From: a virus
Virus record (IMG/VR): IMGVR_UViG_3300043256_000348
Location: 1 to 64,000 of that record
Reading direction: 5' to 3' (one strand)
Length of the DNA stretch: 64,000 nt
A model generated the notes under the pieces. It was not told the DNA's origin. It saw only the letters and a list, made by a program, of their open reading frames with translations, and made no database searches. Below are positions 57,817-63,905 of this stretch, in pieces. The stretch's first letter is position 1. Every line of letters starts with the position of its first letter. The position numbers and the translations under genes are program-made.

Positions 57817-57856
57817 CGGCAATGTCGGGTGGGGCGAGTTGCCCCTGACATCGCCG
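57817..57856 (+). ncRNA. Long hairpin in the leader of the DUF1257 gene
   Basis: CGGC (57817-57820), ATGTC (57822-57826) and GGGGC (57831-57835) pair in order with GCCCC (57841-57845), GACAT (57847-57851) and GCCG (57853-57856). The result is a 14-bp interrupted hairpin with a 5-nt loop. The 180 nt 57770-57950 hold no convincing gene; a 60-codon frame there is Arg-rich and without homologue-like features. May regulate DUF1257 translation. Confidence 0.45.
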
Positions 57857-57950
57857 ATCAGCCGATGGGTAACGGCCGTGAAATCGACCGTCGGCTCCTT
57901 ACTTCAACGACACGAGGCTGGGCGACCGGCCGCAACCGGAGGGCGTAACC

Positions 57951-58403
57951 ATCTCGCACGTAGCTCTACTCGACCTGACTATTGACTCGCTCGACACGCT
58001 CGCTAAGGCGTGCGAGGCGATGGGCTTCACGTTCGATCGTGAAGGGACCAACTGGAAATGGTACGGGCGCTGGGTTGGAGATTACAACGTCAAAGACGCC
58101 GCGTACAATCAGGGCATCGCGGTAGAGCGGTACGGCACGTCCGACGCGGGCGTGATCCGTGTCCCTGGTGCCGCGTATGAAGTCGGCGTCTACAAGTCGC
58201 CGAACGAGCCGGGCAAGTACCGGCTGGTCTACGATAACTTCTCGGCGGGCAAGGGACTGCACGACAGGTGCGGCCCCGGGCTCGGCCTGCTGAAGCAGCG
58301 CTATGCCGCCGAGCGAAGCAAGAAAGAAATGAAAAAGGCTGGCTGGCGTGTCCGCGAACAGAAACAAGACGACGGGCAACTGCGGCTCGTCTGCACAAGG
58401 TAA
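57951..58403 (+). CDS. DUF1257 (Ycf35-like) protein with apparent ATC start
   Basis: 150 residues if initiated at ATC 57951, which has CCGGAGGGCG 7 nt upstream and is followed by SHVALLDLTIDSLDTLAKACEAMG, the conserved N terminus of DUF1257 proteins (they normally begin M-S-H). The rest fits too: WYGRWVGDY, VIRVPGAAYEVGVYK, YRLVYDNF and LGLLKQRYAAE. The only ATG (58020) would delete 23 conserved residues. DUF1257 proteins accompany Ycf46-type ATPases in cyanobacteria, plastids and phages; biochemical role unknown. Confidence 0.8.
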   Translation: MSHVALLDLTIDSLDTLAKACEAMGFTFDREGTNWKWYGRWVGDYNVKDAAYNQGIAVERYGTSDAGVIRVPGAAYEVGVYKSPNEPGKYRLVYDNFSAGKGLHDRCGPGLGLLKQRYAAERSKKEMKKAGWRVREQKQDDGQLRLVCTR

Positions 58404-58407
58404 AATC

Positions 58408-58713
58408 ATGGACCGCAACACCTTACGCAGAGCACTGGCCCGCGTGCCATACTATATGCGGCAAGGCGTGCTGGACTACCTGTATCAGGGCTGCCCGCCC
58501 GGCGACTTCCTGCGGGCCGTGTTAGAAAACGATCTTCACTTGGCCGGCTTGCAGGCGGACAACGAAAACCAAAGGGCTCTCATTGATTGGGTTGCCGTAC
58601 TGGACGCATTGCCATTGACGATCTGGGGCAGCCGAAAGAAGGTCGACGCCCATCTGGCCAGCCACATCCTTCGTAAACAACGAGAGGAGCAAGAAGCGTC
58701 ATGCAAAAGGTAA
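58408..58713 (+). CDS. Conserved phage protein
   Basis: 101 residues from ATG 58408. RVPYYMRQGVLDYLYQGCPPGDFLRAVLENDLHLAGLQADNENQRAL and IWGSRKKVDAHL are recurrent in a family of small phage proteins of unknown role. It overlaps the DUF2997 gene by 13 nt. Confidence 0.6.
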   Translation: MDRNTLRRALARVPYYMRQGVLDYLYQGCPPGDFLRAVLENDLHLAGLQADNENQRALIDWVAVLDALPLTIWGSRKKVDAHLASHILRKQREEQEASCKR

Positions 58714-58880
58714 CCATCACCATCGACACGTCAGGCAGCCCCAAGATCGAGGTCGAGGGCGTCGCCGGGCCGGAGTGCAATACCGCGACCGAGGCCCTGG
58801 AGAAGGCCCTTGGCGAGGTCCGCTCGGACAAGTTGACGGCCGACTTCCATCGACGGGAGCGTGCCCGTGTCAAGCATTGA
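58701..58880 (+). CDS. DUF2997 protein
   Basis: 59 residues from ATG 58701. VTITIDTSGSPKIEVEGVAGPECNTATEALEKALGEV has the hallmark of DUF2997: two strands, the EGV.G..C motif and a helix ending LG. DUF2997 genes lie next to DUF1257 and Ycf46-like genes, so this completes the three-part module here. Confidence 0.78.
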   Translation: MQKVTITIDTSGSPKIEVEGVAGPECNTATEALEKALGEVRSDKLTADFHRRERARVKH

Positions 58881-59115
58881 GCTGACGATCGACACGGACG
58901 GTCTGGTGTCGGCGATATGGGACGATGCCCTGGCCGATCTGGTACAATTAGGCGAGTGCCGCGTCGAGCGGGCTTCATTGGTCGAGTGGGACGGCACGGG
59001 CTGGTCAGCAGACCTTTCGCCGGTAGACGGGCCCGTACTTGAAAGTGTTCCCCGCCGCGAGGATGCTCTGGCGGCCGAGAAGGATTGGCTCAAACGAAAC
59101 TGGAGGGCGCAATGA
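58867..59115 (+). CDS. Conserved small phage protein
   Basis: 82 residues; GTG 58867 preferred (GGGAGCG 8 nt upstream), GTG 58861 also in frame. ELTIDTDGLVSAIWDDALADLVQLGECRVERASLVEWDGTGWSADLSPVDGPVL is a pattern found beside DUF2997 genes in phages. Ends in WLKRNW. Role unknown. Confidence 0.6.
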   Translation: MSSIELTIDTDGLVSAIWDDALADLVQLGECRVERASLVEWDGTGWSADLSPVDGPVLESVPRREDALAAEKDWLKRNWRAQ

Positions 59116-59567
59116 ACCTGATTCAACAGGCTCGCGAGATAGTCGCGGGCAAGTCGCTGTACCTGGCAGAGGTCGGTCACCTCCGGGCCCTGCTGGACGA
59201 GATCGACAGGCTTTCGAGGCCGGGCGACAAGCGGCTCGTGCGTTGCCAGGAGTGCGGCAATGAGATCCTCCTGGACAAAGGCGACTCGGAATGCTACTAC
59301 TGCCACAAGCCGCTGCCAAAGCCGTGCCCCTTGTCGGAGCCGGACCGCACAAGGTTCGCCGCTTTCGCTGGGGCGGCGGCAGTGAGCATCCAACTGCACC
59401 TCGATAGAGGGGTGTCGCCGAACCGAGCCACAATGGAATCACTCGGTGAAGCGATCTTGCGGATGGCGGAGCTTGTAGGAATTTCAACTTCCGAGGCTGC
59501 GGGCTACGGCCGGCAGTTCCACGCATCCCACGACCCAAAGCGATGGCTGGAAGAAATGACAAACTGA
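59112..59567 (+). CDS. Zinc-ribbon protein
   Basis: 151 residues, ATG overlapping the previous stop. CQECGNEILLDKGDSECYYCHKPL is a four-cysteine ribbon in the middle, flanked by helices. Unknown role; coupled to the HNH gene. Confidence 0.5.
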   Translation: MNLIQQAREIVAGKSLYLAEVGHLRALLDEIDRLSRPGDKRLVRCQECGNEILLDKGDSECYYCHKPLPKPCPLSEPDRTRFAAFAGAAAVSIQLHLDRGVSPNRATMESLGEAILRMAELVGISTSEAAGYGRQFHASHDPKRWLEEMTN

Positions 59568-59962
59568 CGGACGGCCGAGGCGTTCGCTTCTGCGATTACG
59601 GGTTGTCGTTGCCTACGCGAACCGCCGACTGGCCGCCGGCCGGGATTGTGCGGAGCCCGCGAACCGTACAGTCTTGCCGTTTCAACTGGCTCAAGTGTCA
59701 GATATGCGGCAGGTCGCTGCCGTTGACAGAAGATGGGCAGGTGCATCACATCATCGGAGGCGCTGGCAGGAGCGATGAGGAGACAAATCTGTTGCGCCTC
59801 GGGGGACCCTTTGAGTGCGGCTGCCACGACGAGAGCTGGAGCGTGATGCTACCGCTGTCGCTGTGGGCGAAGTGGAAGACGGACCGTGAGAACCTTGACT
59901 GGGCCCGGCTGGCCGTGCTGCTTGGGCACCACCTGCCGGAGCCGAAACCGCCGGGGAGGTGA
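59543..59962 (+). CDS. HNH-type nuclease-like protein
   Basis: 139 residues. C52-x2-C55 (CQIC), QVHHIIGGAGRSDEETNLLRL with His68/His69 and Asn82, then CGCH (92-95) form an HNH/zinc layout like that of phage HNH endonucleases. Overlaps the previous gene by 25 nt. May act in packaging, defence or homing; no intron or intein is visible next to it. Confidence 0.6.
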   Translation: MAGRNDKLTDGRGVRFCDYGLSLPTRTADWPPAGIVRSPRTVQSCRFNWLKCQICGRSLPLTEDGQVHHIIGGAGRSDEETNLLRLGGPFECGCHDESWSVMLPLSLWAKWKTDRENLDWARLAVLLGHHLPEPKPPGR

Positions 59963-59965
59963 GCT

Positions 59966-60391
59966 ATGTCGTTGACTAAGATCGCACTCAAGGCAGAACT
60001 TGCGTCTTTCAAGGAAGCCTTGCAACGATCTAAGGGCAACGCCGAGCGGCTGGCACGCGAGGTGGATCGGTTGCAAGGAATGGTGGACGAGGTTCAAAAC
60101 GAAGCCAGCGCTTGCCGTTCCGAGGCAGTGGACAACAAGCTCAAGCTACTTGAACTACAAGCCATCGTGGACAAGCTACCGAAGACGGCGGACGGCGTGC
60201 CGGTTGTTCCGGGAATGTCCCTTTACGTTGATGGCCCATGGGAAGTGCAAACCGCCTTAATGCTGAAGGGCGGAAGTCAACCAAGTCGTGGAGACACATG
60301 GTTGCGATTGTCTACGGGAAATTACTACAGCACTCGCGAAGCCGCCGAAGCAGCAGCCAAGGAACGCGAAGGAAATGCTTTACAATCCTGA
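59966..60391 (+). CDS. Coiled-coil protein with C-terminal beta domain
   Basis: 141 residues. Residues 5-70 are coiled coil (LQRSKGNAERLAREVDRLQGMV). LPKTADGVPVVPGMSLYVDGPW then opens a small beta domain known from phage proteins of unknown role, ending in a helix (AAEAAAKERE). Confidence 0.55.
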   Translation: MSLTKIALKAELASFKEALQRSKGNAERLAREVDRLQGMVDEVQNEASACRSEAVDNKLKLLELQAIVDKLPKTADGVPVVPGMSLYVDGPWEVQTALMLKGGSQPSRGDTWLRLSTGNYYSTREAAEAAAKEREGNALQS

Positions 60392-60509
60392 CGATTTACC
60401 CGACCAGCGAATCGACCCGCCGCGGGAGGAAGAGCTAACCGATGAGGAGCGGCAGGACGAACGGGAGACTGCCGGAGACGCGGACTACCATTTCTGGAGG
60501 GAGCAATGA
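60375..60509 (+). CDS. 44-residue acidic protein
   Basis: ATG 60375 (AAGGAACGCGAAGGAA upstream), highly charged (Asp/Glu/Arg), no hydrophobic core. Stop overlaps the next ATG. Possibly a mimic or adaptor peptide; unknown. Confidence 0.4.
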   Translation: MLYNPDDLPDQRIDPPREEELTDEERQDERETAGDADYHFWREQ

Positions 60510-60589
60510 TTGGCGTGATAATCTTGACGATGCTGGTGGCTGTAAGCATCGAACTAGGCATGCGGCTGGAGGCGATGCGGTGGAGCTGA
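60506..60589 (+). CDS. 27-residue membrane microprotein
   Basis: ATG 60506 (GGAGGGAG upstream), hydrophobic VIILTMLVAVSIEL, then a basic end. Overlaps on both sides by ATGA/GTG coupling. Confidence 0.45.
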   Translation: MIGVIILTMLVAVSIELGMRLEAMRWS

Positions 60590-60879
60590 GCCTGACGCCG
60601 AAGATCGCCCTGGACTTGGCAACCGGCAAGCCCGCCGGCAACTTCGGCCCGTTCGCATACTGGGGGACGGCCAGCGCGGCGATCCGCAACGCTGGGGCCC
60701 CTCACGACGTGGTCGACCTGGTCGACGGCCGGTACTTTGCTTGGTGGCGGGGCCGGCTGGTGGCCATGTACGATTCGGCGACGAGCGGGCTGCGGGTGGA
60801 CTTCCCGGCGGTGGCGTCCAGGGCAGAAGAGCTGTTAGTTCACCATGAGGTCAAGAATGACGTACAACGATTTCAGTGA
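60580..60879 (+). CDS. Hypothetical protein
   Basis: 99 residues from GTG 60580 (CTGGAGGCG upstream). Compact alpha/beta with GPFAYWGTASAAIRNAGAPHDVV and Trp-rich centre. Not recognised. Confidence 0.5.
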   Translation: MELSLTPKIALDLATGKPAGNFGPFAYWGTASAAIRNAGAPHDVVDLVDGRYFAWWRGRLVAMYDSATSGLRVDFPAVASRAEELLVHHEVKNDVQRFQ

Positions 60880-61168
60880 GCGGATCTGCAATGCCGGGCT
60901 CCGGGCCCGCCGGTGCAGTGAATTCCACTGGCAGATTTCCGGGGGCGACCGGATCGTCAACTGCTGGCCGAACTCAAAGCGGGGCTTCGTGTTCCAGTCG
61001 GATCTGGGGGGCAAGGCCAAGCTCGGCAGCCTAGACGAGGCCATACAGGCTTCCGGTGGGCCCGGGCTGTCGCGAGATGCCCCGTTCGACGCCGACCCTA
61101 AGAAACTACCCTCGCCGGAAAGCCGGCCACCGGGCGTAATCAGGCGGTTCTGGCGGTGGTTCTGGTGA
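60857..61168 (+). CDS. Hypothetical protein
   Basis: 103 residues; ATG 60857 preferred (GAGG 6 nt upstream), ATG 60845 also in frame. Basic, ends in an amphipathic RRFWRWFW. Overlaps the previous gene by 23 nt. Unknown. Confidence 0.45.
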   Translation: MTYNDFSERICNAGLRARRCSEFHWQISGGDRIVNCWPNSKRGFVFQSDLGGKAKLGSLDEAIQASGGPGLSRDAPFDADPKKLPSPESRPPGVIRRFWRWFW

Positions 61169-61193
61169 ACATGAGCTGGCCGAGAATCTGCTA

Positions 61194-61222
61194 TTTACGG
61201 CTCCCGGGAAAGACGGTATAAT
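61194..61222 (+). promoter_or_regulatory. Promoter of the 61.2-kb RNA locus
   Basis: TTTACG (61194-61199), 17-nt spacer, TATAAT (61217-61222). Predicted start near 61229; only a 4-codon frame follows. Confidence 0.65.
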
Positions 61223-61228
61223 CGGCAG

Positions 61229-61468
61229 CATGACATCCACATGAGACAAAAAGACGGGCCCGACCTGACGGCCGAGCCCTGAGTGGCCGGCGGCGGAACG
61301 AACGCCGGGCGGCCAGCCACGAAAGCAGGATGGGTGCAACCGTGACTCTAACAGTCAGTATACCAGAAATCCCCTTGGCAGCAAGGCCCATTCGGGCGGG
61401 TACTTTTCAGACGACTCCCCCGATCTTCGGACCGGGTTGGGCCGGCCTATATGACCGGCTCTTTTTTT
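61229..61468 (+). ncRNA. Candidate structured small RNA (about 240 nt)
   Basis: The unit runs from promoter to intrinsic terminator. Hairpins include GTGGC..GCCAC closing a GC-rich stem (61283-61320), GCCC/GGGC, and CCGA-TCT-TCGG. It ends with GCCGG (61441-61445), a 9-nt loop, CCGGC (61455-61459) and seven Ts. A protein frame crosses this region but would be cut by the terminator and is Pro/Gly/Arg-rich without family features. Confidence 0.55.
61441..61468 (+). terminator. Intrinsic terminator
   Basis: GCCGG / CCGGC stem followed within 2 nt by T7 at 61462-61468. A second terminator-like stem, GGGCC (61495-61499) with GGCCC (61521-61525) and TTTT, follows 27 nt later. Confidence 0.65.
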
Positions 61469-62122
61469 ACTCCACGGATACAGTCGTTCCCGCTGGGCCG
61501 TCCCCGATCTATTCGGCGGTGGCCCTTTTCTATGCGCCCGGGGCCGGAACAGCGTACACGGGGGGTCGCGTCCCCGCCGGCCCTCTCGGCGGTTGGCAAC
61601 AGCGGCAAGAGACCCGCCCGCGACGGACGCGGCCAGCCGCCCTGACCTTCCTGTTGTGGATGTGCGGCGGCGGCGTGGCAGCGCCGGGTAAGGGGTTGTC
61701 TTTAGTGACAGCCTGTGGAGGGAAGATTGAAAGCGATACGCCTACTGCCAAAGTCACTAAGAGTATCGCACCATGGAGCCGGGTGGGGAATCCGGCCCGC
61801 CGTGCACTTTTCACCCCGCCAGCGTACAGCAGGACTCGCGACCTGCCGGGGTGCTTGCCGGCTCTGCGTGGAGAACCCACGATCGTTGCCGAAGACATAG
61901 CCCCGAATACATGGGCAAGGGAATGGTATCCCGACGCGGCTCACGACTCAGTGGCCCGGAAGCATCTTAGGTAGGCGTAAGCCAGACGGATGCAATACTG
62001 AGACAGTTCGCAGTTTGGCGGCTTCGATCAGGTCGCATCCGCTGCGGAGGTCGAACGGCAGGCCGCAACGCTGGGACAGCGCAGCGAATCGCCTGGGTCG
62101 GCACACTGGAGGTGACCTTGGC
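61469..62122 (+). other. Structured region without a supported protein gene
   Basis: A 650-nt stretch rich in complementary arms, for example GCGATAC (61733-61739) with GTATCGC (61763-61769), and GCCGG with CCGGC around 61777-61796. It holds the first copy of a repeated RNA-like element (61662-61811). The long + frame through it has unlikely composition, so I regard the region as non-coding or a decayed gene. Confidence 0.4.
61662..61811 (+). ncRNA. Repeated RNA-like element, copy 1
   Basis: Starts with GTGCGGCGGCGGCGTGGCAG and ends with GCCGG-(9 nt)-CCGGC-CCGCCGTGCAC then TTTT. The 5' and 3' ends pair (GTGC/GCAC and GGCGG/CCGCC). Related ends recur at 63685 and 63906. Confidence 0.45.
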
Positions 62123-62266
62123 ATGGAGATTTTCTGCTTTGCCCTGCCGGAAGACGGAGTAAAATGGATGGCCGGGCGGCACGTCGAAAGGCTAGCGATG
62201 GTGCGACGTAAAATCCAGTCCGGCATCGGGGATTCTGTGCGTGCTACCGCGTCGCCCGTAGGGTGA
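62123..62266 (+). CDS. Small hypothetical protein
   Basis: 47 residues from ATG 62123 (CTGGAGGTG 11 nt upstream). The first part is hydrophobic, then helical and basic. The stop lies inside the hairpin that follows, an arrangement seen with terminator-coupled genes. Confidence 0.4.
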   Translation: MEIFCFALPEDGVKWMAGRHVERLAMVRRKIQSGIGDSVRATASPVG

Positions 62267-62286
62267 CGCGGTAGCAGGTACAGAAT
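62232..62286 (+). other. Very stable long hairpin
   Basis: ATTCTGT (62232-62238) pairs with ACAGAAT (62280-62286). Inside, TGCTACCGCGTC (62242-62253) pairs with GACGCGGTAGCA (62265-62276), giving 19 bp with one 3x3 internal loop and an 11-nt loop. No T-run follows, so it is not a standard terminator. Could be an RNA-processing site, operator or origin structure. Confidence 0.6.
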
Positions 62287-62320
62287 ACAACAGTTCTTCA
62301 GTTGTCAGGACGAACGAACC

Positions 62321-62515
62321 ATGAGCGTATCGAAACGGCGATACTACGAGTCTACGATCCGCAGCACGGGATTCGTGACTGAGCGGCTGGTGGAAGAGAC
62401 CGGGATGGCTCCCGAAGCACTTGACGAGGTAATCAGCGGCTACTTCGCTGAGGTAACTGCCGGGGCGGAGCGTGAACCTGGACTGCCGCCGGCCGCCTTC
62501 GGGTCGGACGTGTAG
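62321..62515 (+). CDS. Small hypothetical protein
   Basis: 64 residues from ATG 62321. Helical (STGFVTERLVEETGMAPEALDEVISGYF), then Pro/Ala tail. Possibly DNA-binding. Weak ribosome site. Confidence 0.45.
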   Translation: MSVSKRRYYESTIRSTGFVTERLVEETGMAPEALDEVISGYFAEVTAGAEREPGLPPAAFGSDV

Positions 62516-62540
62516 CTTGACCTATTCCAAGAGGGCAGCG

Positions 62541-62768
62541 ATGGACGATGACCAGCCGGGTGCGCAGGCGACCTTAGAGGAAAAACTGTGCTGGATCGAC
62601 CGGCACCGGCCACCGCCGTACAAGCCGCCGCACTCCGGATCGTGCGACTTGCAGGACGTGGTGATGTCGAGCCGGGAGAAGGGCGGCAAGCCGGACCCGA
62701 ACGGGAAGTGGATTCGCCGGAGCTGCCGGCTGTGCGGGCGGTTCCACAGCTACCGGAGGCGGGCATGA
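62541..62768 (+). CDS. Small Cys-containing protein
   Basis: 75 residues from ATG 62541; a Cys-rich end (CRLCGRFHSYRRR) resembles a zinc site. Overlaps the primase start by 4 nt, so it is co-translated and may assist it. Confidence 0.5.
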   Translation: MDDDQPGAQATLEEKLCWIDRHRPPPYKPPHSGSCDLQDVVMSSREKGGKPDPNGKWIRRSCRLCGRFHSYRRRA

Positions 62769-63679
62769 CGAACACCGCGTGGGTACGGGTATCGAAGGCC
62801 GAGCCTTGCGTCATTTGTGAGCGACCAGATTGGTGTCGCGTCTCAGCTTGTGGAGGGACGGCCCATTGTATGAGGCGGGAAAGTGACAGGAAGTGGCCAG
62901 GCCCGGCTGGCGGTTTTCTTCACCGGCTGAATGGTGAGCAGGTAAGGGCTGTGCAGAGAACGCCAGCGAAGGCGACAAAACCGAAAAAGCCCGTCGCCTA
63001 CTGGACCGCGGTAGCGAAGCGGTGCTACGAGCACCCTGAGGCGACCGGCATGCGCGAGTACGTCGCGGAGGTTCTCGGGTTGTCGGTCGACGTGGTGAAG
63101 CGGTTCCGTGTCGGCTGGGGCGACGACAGGTACCGCGGCCTGGACTACTCGACGTGGCCGTCGCGGGACGCCGCGGGGAGGATCGTCGGGATCACGCGGC
63201 GGTACAGGGACGGGGCGAAGCTGACGGCCGAGGGCGGGACACCAGGACTGTTCTACTGTTATGGCTGGCACAGGCTGTCCGGGACGATCCTACTGCCGGA
63301 GGGGGCTTCTGACACGGCAACCCTGGTACAATTAGGATTGTCGGCGGTCGGTCGGCCGAGCAACGTGTCGGCGCCGTGGCTACCTGAGTTGCTGGGGCCG
63401 TACCGGGAACGGGAGATTATTGTGCTAGGCGAGCACGACAGAAAAGAACCGGGCGTGCGACCGGGGTGCCGTGTGGACTGCCGGGGCTGCTCGGCGTGCT
63501 GGCCAGGTCGTTTCGGGGCGGAGGCGGTCGCCCGGCTGTTGGCGGAACAGTTGAAACGCTCTGTCACTTGGTGGATCCTGTCGGTGAAAGATGTGCGCGT
63601 GTGGCTCGCCGAGAACGACGGAGCAGTGGACGTGAGGCTGGAGGACTTCGAGCCGGCGATGGTCGGTACAGTTCGGTAG
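62765..63679 (+). CDS. TOPRIM primase-like protein
   Basis: 304 residues from ATG 62765. A CHC2-like zinc part (C15, C18, C29, C35) is followed by a linker and helical domain. The TOPRIM domain has TILLPEGASDTATLVQLGLSAVGRPS (Glu and Asp of the metal site) and EIIVLGEHDRKE. Shorter than DnaG, like the zinc-TOPRIM half of phage primases without a fused helicase. It would prime phage replication together with one of the helicases. Confidence 0.78.
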   Translation: MTNTAWVRVSKAEPCVICERPDWCRVSACGGTAHCMRRESDRKWPGPAGGFLHRLNGEQVRAVQRTPAKATKPKKPVAYWTAVAKRCYEHPEATGMREYVAEVLGLSVDVVKRFRVGWGDDRYRGLDYSTWPSRDAAGRIVGITRRYRDGAKLTAEGGTPGLFYCYGWHRLSGTILLPEGASDTATLVQLGLSAVGRPSNVSAPWLPELLGPYREREIIVLGEHDRKEPGVRPGCRVDCRGCSACWPGRFGAEAVARLLAEQLKRSVTWWILSVKDVRVWLAENDGAVDVRLEDFEPAMVGTVR

Positions 63680-63684
63680 ACAAG

Positions 63685-63765
63685 CACGGCGGCGGCCTGG
63701 CGAACCAGGACGTTAAATGGCCCCGCGCCATAGAAGCCGGGGGAGAACCGGCCCGCCGTGTTTTT
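63685..63765 (+). ncRNA. Repeated RNA-like element, copy 2 (four-way-junction fold)
   Basis: CACGGCGG (63685-63692) pairs with CCGCCGTG (63753-63760), followed by TTTTT. Inside are three perfect hairpins: CCTGG-CGAA-CCAGG (63696-63709), ATGGC-CCCGC-GCCAT (63717-63731) and GCCGG-GGGAGAA-CCGGC (63736-63752). Cloverleaf-like, but without tRNA sequence features. Confidence 0.6.
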
Positions 63766-63784
63766 CAGAAAGGAAAACGAGAAG

Positions 63785-63901
63785 GTGTCAAACAGCAAAG
63801 GCAGTAAGGAAAGGTGCTCAGTCTGTGGGTTACGCAAGCGCGGGTCGAATCATAATAACGGGCAACATCACAAAAAGGCCCTAATGAAACAGAAAGGATA
63901 G
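63785..63901 (+). CDS. 38-residue zinc-knuckle-like peptide
   Basis: GTG 63785 (GAAAGGAAAACG upstream). Very basic, with CSVCG and NHNNGQHH as a possible metal site. Lies between copies 2 and 3 of the RNA-like element, so it might bind that RNA; this is inference. Confidence 0.4.
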   Translation: MSNSKGSKERCSVCGLRKRGSNHNNGQHHKKALMKQKG

Positions 63902-63905
63902 ACAG

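Noticed and set aside
57766-57948. 60-codon + frame between 57551 gene and DUF1257
   Set aside because: No ribosome site, Arg/Gly/Thr composition, coincides with a long hairpin; better seen as leader.
58944-58956. TACAATT boxes (also at 24855, 12275, 63326) as promoters
   Set aside because: They lie inside well-supported genes with no -35 at the right distance; they are ordinary coding for Val-Gln-Leu or similar.
59543-59962. Homing endonuclease in an intron or intein
   Set aside because: Flanking genes are intact and show no split or splice-like structure.
61330-61974. 214-codon + frame as a protein gene
   Set aside because: It starts next to a structured leader, contains an intrinsic terminator with T7 and a second terminator-like stem, is Pro/Gly/Arg-rich and overlies the RNA-like element copy 1. 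No domain is visible.
63838-63853. GGGTCGAATC as a tRNA T-arm
   Set aside because: No matching acceptor, D or anticodon arms around it; it is part of the small zinc-knuckle frame.
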